In this document: piece by piece, positions 38,277 to 46,745 of the stretch | Layout: each line of letters begins with the position of its first letter | Position numbering within the stretch: the first letter of the stretch is position 1 | Assembly (NCBI RefSeq): GCF_017086365.1 | Contig: NZ_CP070969.1 | Coordinates: forward strand, 2,976,001-3,040,000 | DNA: 64,000 bases | Source: Paenibacillus tianjinensis | GTDB lineage: Bacteria; Bacillota; Bacilli; Paenibacillales; Paenibacillaceae | Reading direction: 5' to 3' | Position numbers and translations under genes: made by a program | Notes under the pieces: model-generated | Database searches by the model: none | The model's input: only the letters and a program-made list of their open reading frames with translations | Told to the model about the DNA's origin: nothing

Positions 38277-39239
38277 ATGAACCGTTCCACAGCCGCCATA
38301 GCCAATACTGCTGCGAAGCCGAAAAAAAGCTCCTATTTCAAAAGCAGATGGAACGCTCCGTTAGCAGGCTATTTGTTTATTTCCCCCTGGCTGATCGGGT
38401 TTCTAACGCTTACGGCATACCCGTTATTTCTATCCCTGTATTATTCCTTTACCGACTACACCTTGATGCAGCCAATGAAATGGATCGGAACCCGCAACTA
38501 TGAGCGGATCTTTACGGCAGACCCCAGATTCGTTCAATCTGCCAAAGTAACCTTCACTTATGTGCTCGCTTCCGTGCCGTTGAAGCTGATCGCTGCGCTT
38601 TTTGTGGCAATGATCCTGAGCAAGGCGGTTAAAGGGATCAGCATCTACCGCACAGCCATTTATTTCCCTTCACTGATCGGAGGCAGTATCGGGGTTTCGC
38701 TGCTCTGGCGCAACATCTTTGGGGTTGACGGGGTTTTCAACAAACTGATCGCAGTCTTCGGCTTTGAAGGAAAGGGCTGGATCACAAGCCCTGATACGGC
38801 GCTGGGCACGCTGATTTTGCTGACGGTCTGGCAATTCGGCTCAACGATGGTTATTTTTCTGGCAGGCCTGAAGCAAATTCCGAATGATTTGTATGAAGCC
38901 TCTTCCGTAGACGGAGCCAATAAAGTGACCCAATTCTTCAGAATTACGCTGCCGATGCTGTCACCAATCCTCTACTTCAACCTGATTATGGCTGTTATCG
39001 GTGCCTTCCAGATGTTCACCTCCGCTTTTGTTATTACGAACGGCGGCCCGATGAATTCTACGTATGTGTATGCAATGTATTTGTATGAAAGAGCGTTCAG
39101 CCGTTACGAGCTGGGGTATGCTTCGGCGCTTGCCTGGATTATGCTCTTGGCCATTATCGCCGCTACGCTGCTGATCTCTTATACCTCGAAGTATTGGGTA
39201 TTCTATGAAACAGACACTGGAGGGAGAAAACGTAAATGA
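38277..39239 (+). CDS. ABC sugar transporter permease 1
   Basis: A 320-residue type-I ABC permease with six membrane helices. The cytoplasmic EAA loop reads EASSVDGANKVTQFFRITLP, which contacts the ATPase. The N-terminus is a basic leader before SRWNAPLAGYLFISPWLIGF. ATG 38277 follows AAGAGGTGACC. It overlaps permease 2 by 4 bp (ATGA). The ATPase is not in the window; a shared MsmX-type subunit is likely. It takes substrate from the lipoprotein encoded at 34.6 kb (inferred). Confidence 0.93.
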   Translation: MNRSTAAIANTAAKPKKSSYFKSRWNAPLAGYLFISPWLIGFLTLTAYPLFLSLYYSFTDYTLMQPMKWIGTRNYERIFTADPRFVQSAKVTFTYVLASVPLKLIAALFVAMILSKAVKGISIYRTAIYFPSLIGGSIGVSLLWRNIFGVDGVFNKLIAVFGFEGKGWITSPDTALGTLILLTVWQFGSTMVIFLAGLKQIPNDLYEASSVDGANKVTQFFRITLPMLSPILYFNLIMAVIGAFQMFTSAFVITNGGPMNSTYVYAMYLYERAFSRYELGYASALAWIMLLAIIAATLLISYTSKYWVFYETDTGGRKRK

Positions 39240-40081
39240 CCACATTAAAGGTAAAGCCGGCGCTTCGTCATCTGTTCATGATTCTCTTCAGCTTTGTGAT
39301 GGTCTATCCGGTGCTCTGGTGGATCGGCGCATCGCTGAAGCATACTACAGAGCTAAACTCGCCGTCCATTTTTCCGTCTGTTCCGCAGTGGAGCAACTTC
39401 AGTGATGGCTGGAATTCGGTTCCCGGACATACGTTCACCGATTTCTATCTGAATACCTTCGGCCTTGAGCTGGCTGTCATTGTCGTAACACTGTTATCTA
39501 CTACACTGGTTGCCTTCGGGTTTGCAAGACTGGATTTTCCGCTTAAGGGCTTCTGGTTCTCCATCCTGATGCTAACCTTGATGATGCCCGGACAGGTGCT
39601 GATCATTCCCCAGTATGCGCTCTTTTATCAGCTTGGGTGGGTCAATACGTATCTCCCGTTCATTATCCCCCATCTGCTCGCAGGCGGGGCAGGCGGCAGC
39701 TTCTTCGTCTTCCTGCTGATCCAGTTTATACGCGGTGTTCCCAGAGAGCTTGACGAATCTGCCAAAATTGACGGCTGCTCCTGGTTCGGCATCTTCTGGA
39801 GAGTGGTGATGCCACTTGCTTTTCCGGCAATTGTAACCGTGACGATCTTCTGCTTCTTGTGGAACTGGGATGACTTCCTGGGTCATCTCCTGTATATCAA
39901 CACAGTAGACAAGTATACGGTCGGTCTGGCGCTCCGGATGATTAATGACTCCCAATCCGCCGAGGAATGGGGACAGCTGCTGGCCATGTCACTTGTATCA
40001 ATCCTTCCGGCAACCATCGTGTTCATGTTCCTTCAGAAGTATTTCGTGGAAGGGATTGCAACTACGGGAATTAAAGGATAA
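39236..40081 (+). CDS. ABC sugar transporter permease 2
   Basis: A 281-residue type-I permease with six helices and the EAA loop DESAKIDGCSWFGIFWRVVMP. It is coupled to permease 1 through ATGA. With the upstream permease it forms the heterodimeric membrane core. A terminator follows, isolating it from the sensor kinase gene. Confidence 0.93.
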   Translation: MTTLKVKPALRHLFMILFSFVMVYPVLWWIGASLKHTTELNSPSIFPSVPQWSNFSDGWNSVPGHTFTDFYLNTFGLELAVIVVTLLSTTLVAFGFARLDFPLKGFWFSILMLTLMMPGQVLIIPQYALFYQLGWVNTYLPFIIPHLLAGGAGGSFFVFLLIQFIRGVPRELDESAKIDGCSWFGIFWRVVMPLAFPAIVTVTIFCFLWNWDDFLGHLLYINTVDKYTVGLALRMINDSQSAEEWGQLLAMSLVSILPATIVFMFLQKYFVEGIATTGIKG

Positions 40082-40104
40082 GATGTAAAAAACAATTATC
40101 CGTT

Positions 40105-40150
40105 AACGGTAAAGCCTCGAATCTCTTTCGCTGCTTTACCGTTTATTTTG
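40105..40150 (+). terminator. terminator after the permeases
   Basis: AACGGTAAAGC (40105-40115) and GCTTTACCGTT (40133-40143) form a perfect 11-bp stem followed by TATTTTG. Confidence 0.75.
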
Positions 40151-40172
40151 TCTGAACCGGAGCCGGAGGGAA

Positions 40173-41918
40173 GTGGAGCAACTGACTAATCCTTTTAAAA
40201 AATATAGAATTGACCGGCTGTTTTTTCATAGCTTTGCCATCGTGCTGATTGCTGTAATCGGTGTGACCGCATGGACTAGCTACAGTAATTCTTCCAAAGC
40301 GCTTGTAAAGACGACATCCCATTACCAGCAGCAGCTGCTGGATGAGCTGAATAATGAAATTACAACCAAGCTGGTGATGATTGAGCAGATTTCCCTGTCC
40401 AGCACCCGTGACAGTGAATTGACCAATTTTCTTCTGAACAGGCAGGATGAATTTGAGAGGTACCGGAGAAGAGCAGGTGTAGAAGGCGCACTCGCGAATT
40501 TGACCTATGCGATTCCGCTGATCCAGGGCATAGACCTCTATATGGATAACCCCATCTTCAGCGAACGGCAAAATTATATTCAATTCCGAAGTCTGAAGGA
40601 TCTGGACAAGCAGGAGGGAATCAGGTGCCTGGAGAAAAGCGACTTCTGCTGGTCCAAAGAATATAATCTATCTACTTCGCAGGGGGATGTTCCTGTACTC
40701 AGCTTTTTCAGAAAAATAGTGTATGAGAATGACTATCTTGGCGTCTTGATGATCCACATCAAAGCGGGCGAAATACGGAAGATCTTAACTGGGAATTCCG
40801 ACAGAACCAACCGGATCATGGCAGACAGCGAAGGCCGGCAGATTATGAAGATCGGCGATACGCTGGTCCAGGACGAATGGCCGCAGTGGATCGATCTGAG
40901 GAGTAATAGCTCAGGGTATGTGCATATTCCGGCAAAAGACGGATCACGTGATACGCTGCTCGTCTATTCCAGAATGGACAATTCCATCTGGACACTTATC
41001 GAATTCACTTCCTGGAAGCAGATTACGGCAAGCAGTCTGAAGCTGGCGGAATGGATTGGTCTGATCGGAATCGGTGCAGTGCTGCTGGTCGTGCTGCTGA
41101 CCCATTTTTTGAGCAGGCAGTTTACTAAGCCGATCAAAAAGCTTGTAAATGCAATGCGCGTATATTCTGTAGGCGGCGATAATGTGGAGCTTCCTTCAGA
41201 TTATGAGAATGAGTTCGGGTATTTATTCTCCGGCTACCGTAAGCAGAATGAGCGGATTGAAGAGCTGTATCTCTCTCTGGAGCGCCGTTACGAGCAGCAG
41301 CGCAAAGCTGAAATTGAAGCACTTCAGGCCAATATCAATCCGCATTTCCTGTATAACATGCTGGATCAGCTTAACTGGATGGCGATTGAGGCCGGCCAGC
41401 ATGAGTTAAGCCGGATTCTGGAGCTGATGGGACGGATGTTCCGGATCGGATTGTCCAACGGGAACAGCTTTATCACCATTGCTGATGAACTTCTGCATAT
41501 TAATTGTTATCTTGAAATCCAGCAGCTGCGCTGGGGAGAAGGCCTTGACTACAGCATCAAGGCTTCTTCAGACCTTCAGTCCTTATACATTCCCAAGCTA
41601 ACGCTGCAGCCGTTCGTTGAGAATTCGATCGTCCATGGATTTAATAAGCAACGGAGCGGCTATGTCACTATTGTGATGGAGAAGAGCGGTGATAAGCTGC
41701 AAATTATAATTGAGGATAACGGATCTGGACTGAAGCAGCCTGAAGACAGGCCGCATAATCGGCATACAGGAGGCTACGGCATCCGCAATGTGCGAGAGCG
41801 GATTGACGGATATTTCGGAGCAGGATATGGCATTGTTCTGGAGGACCGTGAAGAAGGCGGAACAAGAGTGCTGATTACGCTGCCGCTGCTGGCAGAGCCT
41901 CCAGCCAGTAAGGAATAA
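40173..41918 (+). CDS. YesM-type sensor histidine kinase
   Basis: A 581-residue kinase of the LytS/YesM class. It has TM1 at about 18-36, a Cache-like extracellular sensor, TM2 at about 292-312, HAMP, then the His_kinase domain with phosphoacceptor His391 (NINPHFLYNMLDQL) and an HATPase (VENSIVHGF; GGYGIRNVRERIDGYF). The GTG start at 40173 has GGAGGG only two bases upstream, which is tight; a CTG nine bases on is the alternative. It pairs with the YesN regulator downstream and is expected to sense xylo-oligosaccharides or the loaded binding protein. Confidence 0.93.
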   Translation: MEQLTNPFKKYRIDRLFFHSFAIVLIAVIGVTAWTSYSNSSKALVKTTSHYQQQLLDELNNEITTKLVMIEQISLSSTRDSELTNFLLNRQDEFERYRRRAGVEGALANLTYAIPLIQGIDLYMDNPIFSERQNYIQFRSLKDLDKQEGIRCLEKSDFCWSKEYNLSTSQGDVPVLSFFRKIVYENDYLGVLMIHIKAGEIRKILTGNSDRTNRIMADSEGRQIMKIGDTLVQDEWPQWIDLRSNSSGYVHIPAKDGSRDTLLVYSRMDNSIWTLIEFTSWKQITASSLKLAEWIGLIGIGAVLLVVLLTHFLSRQFTKPIKKLVNAMRVYSVGGDNVELPSDYENEFGYLFSGYRKQNERIEELYLSLERRYEQQRKAEIEALQANINPHFLYNMLDQLNWMAIEAGQHELSRILELMGRMFRIGLSNGNSFITIADELLHINCYLEIQQLRWGEGLDYSIKASSDLQSLYIPKLTLQPFVENSIVHGFNKQRSGYVTIVMEKSGDKLQIIIEDNGSGLKQPEDRPHNRHTGGYGIRNVRERIDGYFGAGYGIVLEDREEGGTRVLITLPLLAEPPASKE

Positions 41919-41961
41919 TACACTGGCAGACTGTTATAGGGCCAGTGCTATGCTAATTTGT

Positions 41962-41975
41962 CGTAAGCGCTTCCT
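41962..41975 (+). promoter_or_regulatory. possible catabolite-response element between kinase and regulator
   Basis: CGTAAGCGCTTCCT matches about 10 of 14 positions of the CcpA cre consensus, with the central AAGCGCTT intact. It lies 43 bp before the YesN start. A hairpin CACTGGC/GCCAGTG precedes it. Confidence 0.35.
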
Positions 41976-42017
41976 TTGGAGGCGTGCTTTCGCTAAAGGA
42001 GTTAAGGAGGAACGGCA

Positions 42018-43637
42018 ATGTGGAAAATCGCAATCATTGATGATGAGCGTCAGGTTCTGAAGGGAATGAAAAATGCCATACCGTGGGATGAGCTTGGAGC
42101 CGAATGGGCTGGAGAGGCTATGAACGGTGAGGACGGCCTGGAGGTTATCCGCCGAACTCTGCCCGACATAGTAATCACTGATTTGTATATGCCGGTCATG
42201 AGCGGTCTGGATATGATGGAGCAGCTCCGAAAGGAAGGTTTCCAGGGCAAAATCATTATCCTGAGCGGCTATTCCGATTTCGAACATGCCAGGCAGGCCC
42301 TGCGCTTTCAGGTGACCGACTATGTATCCAAGCCCATCAGCCTGCCAACCTTGAAATCCATTCTGGGCAAGGTCATACAGGAGCTTGAGGCTGAGGAGGA
42401 AAAGCGGATCCGCCAGTGGGAGCTTGAATCCAAAATGACGCTGTATGAGCCTTTTGTAGAAAAGGAGTGGGTCCGCTCAGCTGCTGTAGGTACGCTCGAC
42501 TCTGCGTACAGGGACAGCATGCGTCTTCCGCCGACCTACCAGTACTGGCAGGAACGCAGGCATGTCACCATCGGAATCGACCTAATCCGGGATGAACGGG
42601 CCAAGTGTCTATCCGTCTCGGACTGGAATCTGTTCCGCTTTGCAGTCAGCAATATCGCATGTGAAGTGGCCCGCAGGCTGTTTCCGGATCTGGAATACAC
42701 GGAGCTGCATAGTACCAGGGCATTACTGATTATCCATCCGGAAGCAGAGCTGCAGGAACAGCTGGAATACAGGCTTGATGAGCTTGGTATCCGGCTGACC
42801 GACAGTATAGGCAGCTATCTCAAGCTTGTCACCCGCATAGGAATCGGTGGAGTAAAGGATTGCTGGACAAGGCTCTCCGACTCGACGGAGGAGGCGTTCC
42901 GGGCTATGGACCAGACTGCGCTGCGGTCTGCTTCGGGTCATGAGGTGTACAGATACAGGGAGAGCAGCAGCAGCGGGCCGGTAAAAGTTGCCCTCTTTCC
43001 TGTGAAATTTTCGTATAAGCTGGCAGCAGCAATGAAGGCTTCACAGGAAGCAGAAGCCCATGACCTTGTGTTGGATTATATAACGGAGATGAAAAAGCAA
43101 GAAGGAATTTCCCAGAGATATGTACAGATGCTGGGGAGCGAGCTGTGGGGCATTATAGCCTACTCACTATATGAATCCGGATTTGTTCTGGACGATCTGT
43201 TCACCAATGACCAGATCGCCAAGGAGATCAGCGGCCTTATTGTACCGGACCAGCTGGCCAGCTGGCTCATGGACAAAATCAGCAAAATCTGCAGCAGCAG
43301 GCAATGGAAGGGAAGCAGCAAGCACCGGCAGGTTGTCGATTTCATGACCAGTTATATTCACGAGCATTATGCAGATGAGCTCACCCTCGCCGAGCTTTCG
43401 GATAAAGTATTTATCTCACGGAATCATCTGTCTATCATTTTCAAGAATATTACCGGAGAGACGTTCAACAACTATTTGACCCGGGTACGCATCGAGAAAG
43501 CGCGGGAGCTCTTAATGGAGCGGAACATGCTGGTGTATGAGGTGGCGGAGCGGGTCGGCTACAGGAACATTCCCTATTTCAGCACACTCTTCAAAAAGAT
43601 TACCGGCATGAACCCGACAGAACTGATAAAAAACTGA
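42018..43637 (+). CDS. YesN-type AraC response regulator
   Basis: A 539-residue regulator. The receiver domain has acidic pair 8-9, phosphoacceptor Asp55 (IVITDLYMPV) and Lys near 104 (YVSKPI). A long middle region follows, then a C-terminal AraC double helix-turn-helix (about 435-535; LTLAELSDKVFISRNHLSII and VAERVGYRNIPYFSTLFKKI). ATG 42018 follows TAAGGAGG. It is the best candidate to bind the three regulon boxes described here, since AraC domains recognise such spaced half-sites. That link is inferred. Confidence 0.94.
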   Translation: MWKIAIIDDERQVLKGMKNAIPWDELGAEWAGEAMNGEDGLEVIRRTLPDIVITDLYMPVMSGLDMMEQLRKEGFQGKIIILSGYSDFEHARQALRFQVTDYVSKPISLPTLKSILGKVIQELEAEEEKRIRQWELESKMTLYEPFVEKEWVRSAAVGTLDSAYRDSMRLPPTYQYWQERRHVTIGIDLIRDERAKCLSVSDWNLFRFAVSNIACEVARRLFPDLEYTELHSTRALLIIHPEAELQEQLEYRLDELGIRLTDSIGSYLKLVTRIGIGGVKDCWTRLSDSTEEAFRAMDQTALRSASGHEVYRYRESSSSGPVKVALFPVKFSYKLAAAMKASQEAEAHDLVLDYITEMKKQEGISQRYVQMLGSELWGIIAYSLYESGFVLDDLFTNDQIAKEISGLIVPDQLASWLMDKISKICSSRQWKGSSKHRQVVDFMTSYIHEHYADELTLAELSDKVFISRNHLSIIFKNITGETFNNYLTRVRIEKARELLMERNMLVYEVAERVGYRNIPYFSTLFKKITGMNPTELIKN

Positions 43638-43678
43638 CTCAGCGGAATGACCGAATATCCACTTGAATCCATACCTGC

Positions 43679-43717
43679 AACGCAAGTCTTCTACTCTGGA
43701 GAACTTGCGTTTTTTTT
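43679..43717. terminator. bidirectional terminator
   Basis: AACGCAAGTC pairs with GAACTTGCGTT, followed by a run of eight T. It ends the YesN gene and overlaps the last codons of the convergent AraC gene. Confidence 0.8.
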
Positions 43718-44548
43718 GGCGTACCTGCCGGGAGATATTCCTGTGATCTTGGTAAAACTGCGGATAAAATTTGCATAATCGCTGAAACCGGATTGATAGC
43801 AGGCTTCGGTAATGCTTTGCCCTTCTCCCAGCAAGGATTTGGCGAGTGCGATGCGGCGGTCCAGGATATAGGAACGGAGGGTTAGTCCGGTATGCTTTTT
43901 GAACTGGCGGCTGATATACGTGCTGTTCAAATGAAACAGGCCGGAAAGCTGCTCCAGGGTGATGTCCTCTGCCAGATGTCCTTCAATATAATCCATTGTT
44001 TGGCGAACCAGTGCAGGCATAATATCTGCCGGGATGAAGCTGGCCTGCTGAAAAACAGTATTGGTCAGCACCAGGAGCTGAGCGATGCAGCAATTGGCCT
44101 GAATATCCGTTCCATACGCATCAGAGGAAAGGGCCTGTTCCAGAAAGCGGGTAAGCTGCAGAAACTGCTCCAGCTGATCTTCCGTTAAATGAACGATGTT
44201 TCCTTTTCCGACAGGCCGGTAGTGGAAGCATGCGGATAAATGTGTGGCCGGAGTAGAGAGGCGATGCAGATAGGATTTCTGAAGGTTGATCGTAATGCGC
44301 TCATATTCAGCTTCATCCAGACTGAAGGAACGGTGCATTTCTTCCGGGCTGATGACAATCAAATCACCAGGCTGCAGGCGGTAACAGCTGTTTTCAATAT
44401 AGAAATTGACGTTGCCGCGAAGAAACAGGTACAGCTCGTAAGCTTCGTGCCGGTGATAGAAGGTTCCCATATTGTAAGTAGTGGTCCTGTGCAGGTAAAG
44501 GAAATCCTTATGGATAAAATCATATCGAAGCTCGACAGGATCGTTCAC
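43691..44548 (-). CDS. AraC-family regulator with cupin sensor (paralogue 1)
   Basis: A protein of about 285 residues. The N-terminal cupin contains FYHRHEAYELYLFLRGNVNF and RLQPGDLIVISPEEMHRSF. The C-terminal AraC DNA-binding domain contains ITLEQLSGLFHLNSTYISRQF and ACYQSGFSDYANFIRSFTKI. I chose GTG 44548 because AGGAGG lies seven bases upstream; the longer ORF overlaps the divergent gene. It is divergent from the unassigned barrel protein at 44.7 kb and closely related to the AraC protein at 46.7 kb. It is a likely local sugar-responsive activator. Confidence 0.9.
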   Translation of the reverse strand: MNDPVELRYDFIHKDFLYLHRTTTYNMGTFYHRHEAYELYLFLRGNVNFYIENSCYRLQPGDLIVISPEEMHRSFSLDEAEYERITINLQKSYLHRLSTPATHLSACFHYRPVGKGNIVHLTEDQLEQFLQLTRFLEQALSSDAYGTDIQANCCIAQLLVLTNTVFQQASFIPADIMPALVRQTMDYIEGHLAEDITLEQLSGLFHLNSTYISRQFKKHTGLTLRSYILDRRIALAKSLLGEGQSITEACYQSGFSDYANFIRSFTKITGISPGRYAKKNASSPE

Positions 44549-44633
44549 TTTGCAACCTCCTGATCTTCTCGCGCAATATATACTGCGGAACCCGCAATGA
44601 TTATTCGCTGAAGGTACTATAAAATGACAATAT

Positions 44634-44647
44634 CCTAACATGTTAGG
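44634..44647. promoter_or_regulatory. 14-bp perfect palindrome in the AraC-1 / barrel-protein gap
   Basis: CCTAACATGTTAGG lies midway in the 148-bp gap between the divergent genes, 50 bp before the GTG at 44697 and 86 bp before the AraC start. Its symmetry suits a dimeric repressor rather than an AraC monomer pair. Confidence 0.45.
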
Positions 44648-44696
44648 CTGATTAATACAAGAGCTTTTGACATGAAGCAGACTGGAGCGTGTTGTT

Positions 44697-46673
44697 GTGG
44701 AGCTACTAATAACAGCTAGAAGCAAATTTCAGGATGAGCCGGAATATACGGAGCTGGACCGGCACGGATTAAGTACATCAGTGACCGTTACGGGCGGAAC
44801 CGGCAGTGCGGCAGATCCGGTGCAGGCTCGGGTGCGGGTCAGTAACCTTTCTGCCGCAGACTGGTCGGGAGTCATTCATGTTGAGCTCCCTTTTCCCAAA
44901 CAGAATCCGCGCTTCTTCCTGCCTGCATTTATGTACGGCCGAAACCGCGGTGAAGCCCCGCAGAATGTTCCGAATGAATTCCCCAGGCTGAGGGAAGGCA
45001 AGCCTGCACGCCCTTCTTCCCCCTGGTGGATGGTGCGCAGCGACCGGTTATCCCATCCGGCGGCCTTTGCCTTTGACACTGGCTTCGTATACGGTCTTTG
45101 CGCCAGCCCTTATTTTATCATTAGGGATGGGGTCAAAACAGAATGGAAGCCTGAGCTTTCGGGTGAGTTCTATCAGTATGGCGGTTATTCGTGTTCGCTT
45201 GCCAAAGGAACAGTCGGGTATACGCTGGGCTATGAGAATGCCCCGCTGCTGTTCATCAAATCACGGCTGGTGAAGGAACGGGCGGCTCTGGATAACAATT
45301 GCTTTGAGCTGGCTGCCGGCGAAGAAGTGGAATTCACATTGGAGCTGTATGCGTACGAAGCCGAGTCGGAGCTCGGGATCAACCCTGCGCTGAAGGAGAT
45401 CTATTTCCGTTATCACCAGTCTCCGAGACGGGGGAGCGATATCCGGACAGCCGCAGCTGACCTGTCGAAAGCCATTTATCAGGATGCATGGCTGCCCGGG
45501 GACCGGAGCTATTCCACCTTTGTCTATGAGGACAAGGAGAAGGGCGGCTACCGTTACAATAAAATAATCTCGATCAGCTGGACGGGCGGTCTGACCGCAG
45601 CTGTTCCGGTCCTGATGGCTGCACTGAGGCTTGAAGAGGAGCCCGTGCGCGAGCAGGCCCTTTCCTGTATCAGGAACATTATCACGAATAGTCTGAACCC
45701 GGATTCCGGGCTTCCCTACGAGGCCTGTCAGGACGGGAAATGGAGTATATCCGGCTGGTGGTTTGACGGAATGCGTACGCCGGGACATTCTGCCTACCTG
45801 TGTGCACAGGCATTATTTTATATTATGAAGGCGTATGAATTTGAGAAAAAAATCAAAAATGTCCATCATGAGGATTGGATGCTTTTCGTCAGCAAGGTAC
45901 TGCCTATACTGGAAAAAAGTAAAAACACAGACGGGGAATATCCCGCCATACTGTCGGAGAAAACCGGTGCCGGACTTGAGTATGATTCCTTTGGCGGGGT
46001 ATGGTGTATGGCTGCTATGGCCTACTACAGCTGGCTTACCGGAGACAAAACCAGTCTGGAAGGCTTGAAGCATAGCGAGAAGCACTACTACGAAGCTTAT
46101 GTGAAGCGGATGGAATGCTACGGGGCTCCGCTTGATGCGGATAAGGCGGCAGATTCAGAAGGCATTCTGGCCTATATTAAGGCTGTCAGATTTCTGCATG
46201 CGATAACCGGGGAGGAGCTGTTCCTGGAGCATATGAAGGATGCAATCGATTATGAATTCAGCTTTAAGTTCGCCTATAACTCACCGGTTAAGGTGCCACC
46301 GCTAAGTACAATTGGCTGGTCCAGCTGCGGGGGGAGTGTTACTTCGGTTGCCAATCCGCATATTCATCCGATGTCCGGCAATCTTGTTGATGAACTCTAT
46401 TACTATGTACAGCAGCGTGATGATCCTTATGTCCGGCAACAGATGCTGGATACAGTGGGCTGGGGCTGCCAGACCTATAACCGCTACGATAACGAATTTG
46501 ATTATGGCAAAAGAGGCTGGATGTCCGAACGGTTTTGTCATTCTGAAGGGCTGGTAACTGAAACTTACAGCGATGGTGCTCCGGCGAGCACCTGGTTCTG
46601 TCTGATGCCATGGGCCGGCGGCAGTGTATTAGAAGGTCTGGTCGGCGATTACTGGGAAGCGGAGGCTCAATAA
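44697..46673 (+). CDS. unassigned (alpha/alpha)-barrel protein of the xylan locus
   Basis: A 658-residue protein with no signal peptide, so cytoplasmic. The first roughly 225 residues look like a beta-sandwich. From about 265 on, helices alternate with Trp/Gly-rich loops (SISWTGGLTAAVPVLMAAL, SISGWWFDGMRTPGHSAYLC, YDSFGGVWCMAAMAYYSWLT, FDYGKRGWMSERFCHSEGLV), as in six-hairpin (alpha/alpha)6 glycosidases and lyases. Acidic candidates are Glu and Asp in LPYEACQDG and MSERFCHSEG. I cannot place it in a known GH or PL family. GTG 44697 follows GGAG. It lies between two AraC paralogues inside the glucuronoxylan locus, so an intracellular enzyme on xylan-derived oligosaccharides is the best inference. 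Confidence 0.6.
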   Translation: MELLITARSKFQDEPEYTELDRHGLSTSVTVTGGTGSAADPVQARVRVSNLSAADWSGVIHVELPFPKQNPRFFLPAFMYGRNRGEAPQNVPNEFPRLREGKPARPSSPWWMVRSDRLSHPAAFAFDTGFVYGLCASPYFIIRDGVKTEWKPELSGEFYQYGGYSCSLAKGTVGYTLGYENAPLLFIKSRLVKERAALDNNCFELAAGEEVEFTLELYAYEAESELGINPALKEIYFRYHQSPRRGSDIRTAAADLSKAIYQDAWLPGDRSYSTFVYEDKEKGGYRYNKIISISWTGGLTAAVPVLMAALRLEEEPVREQALSCIRNIITNSLNPDSGLPYEACQDGKWSISGWWFDGMRTPGHSAYLCAQALFYIMKAYEFEKKIKNVHHEDWMLFVSKVLPILEKSKNTDGEYPAILSEKTGAGLEYDSFGGVWCMAAMAYYSWLTGDKTSLEGLKHSEKHYYEAYVKRMECYGAPLDADKAADSEGILAYIKAVRFLHAITGEELFLEHMKDAIDYEFSFKFAYNSPVKVPPLSTIGWSSCGGSVTSVANPHIHPMSGNLVDELYYYVQQRDDPYVRQQMLDTVGWGCQTYNRYDNEFDYGKRGWMSERFCHSEGLVTETYSDGAPASTWFCLMPWAGGSVLEGLVGDYWEAEAQ

Positions 46674-46703
46674 CCGCTCTCCCGGATCGACGGAAGATAA
46701 TAG

Positions 46704-46745
46704 GATGGAGCTAACCACAGCAAGGGTCAGCTCCATCTTTTTTTT
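46704..46745. terminator. bidirectional terminator
   Basis: GATGGAGCT and AGCTCCATC form a perfect 9-bp stem, followed by eight T. It ends the barrel-protein gene and overlaps the 3' end of the convergent AraC gene. Confidence 0.85.

Noticed and set aside
44549..44725. Extended AraC start overlapping the divergent barrel-protein gene
   Set aside because: GTG 44548 has AGGAGG at ideal distance and yields the usual cupin N-terminus.
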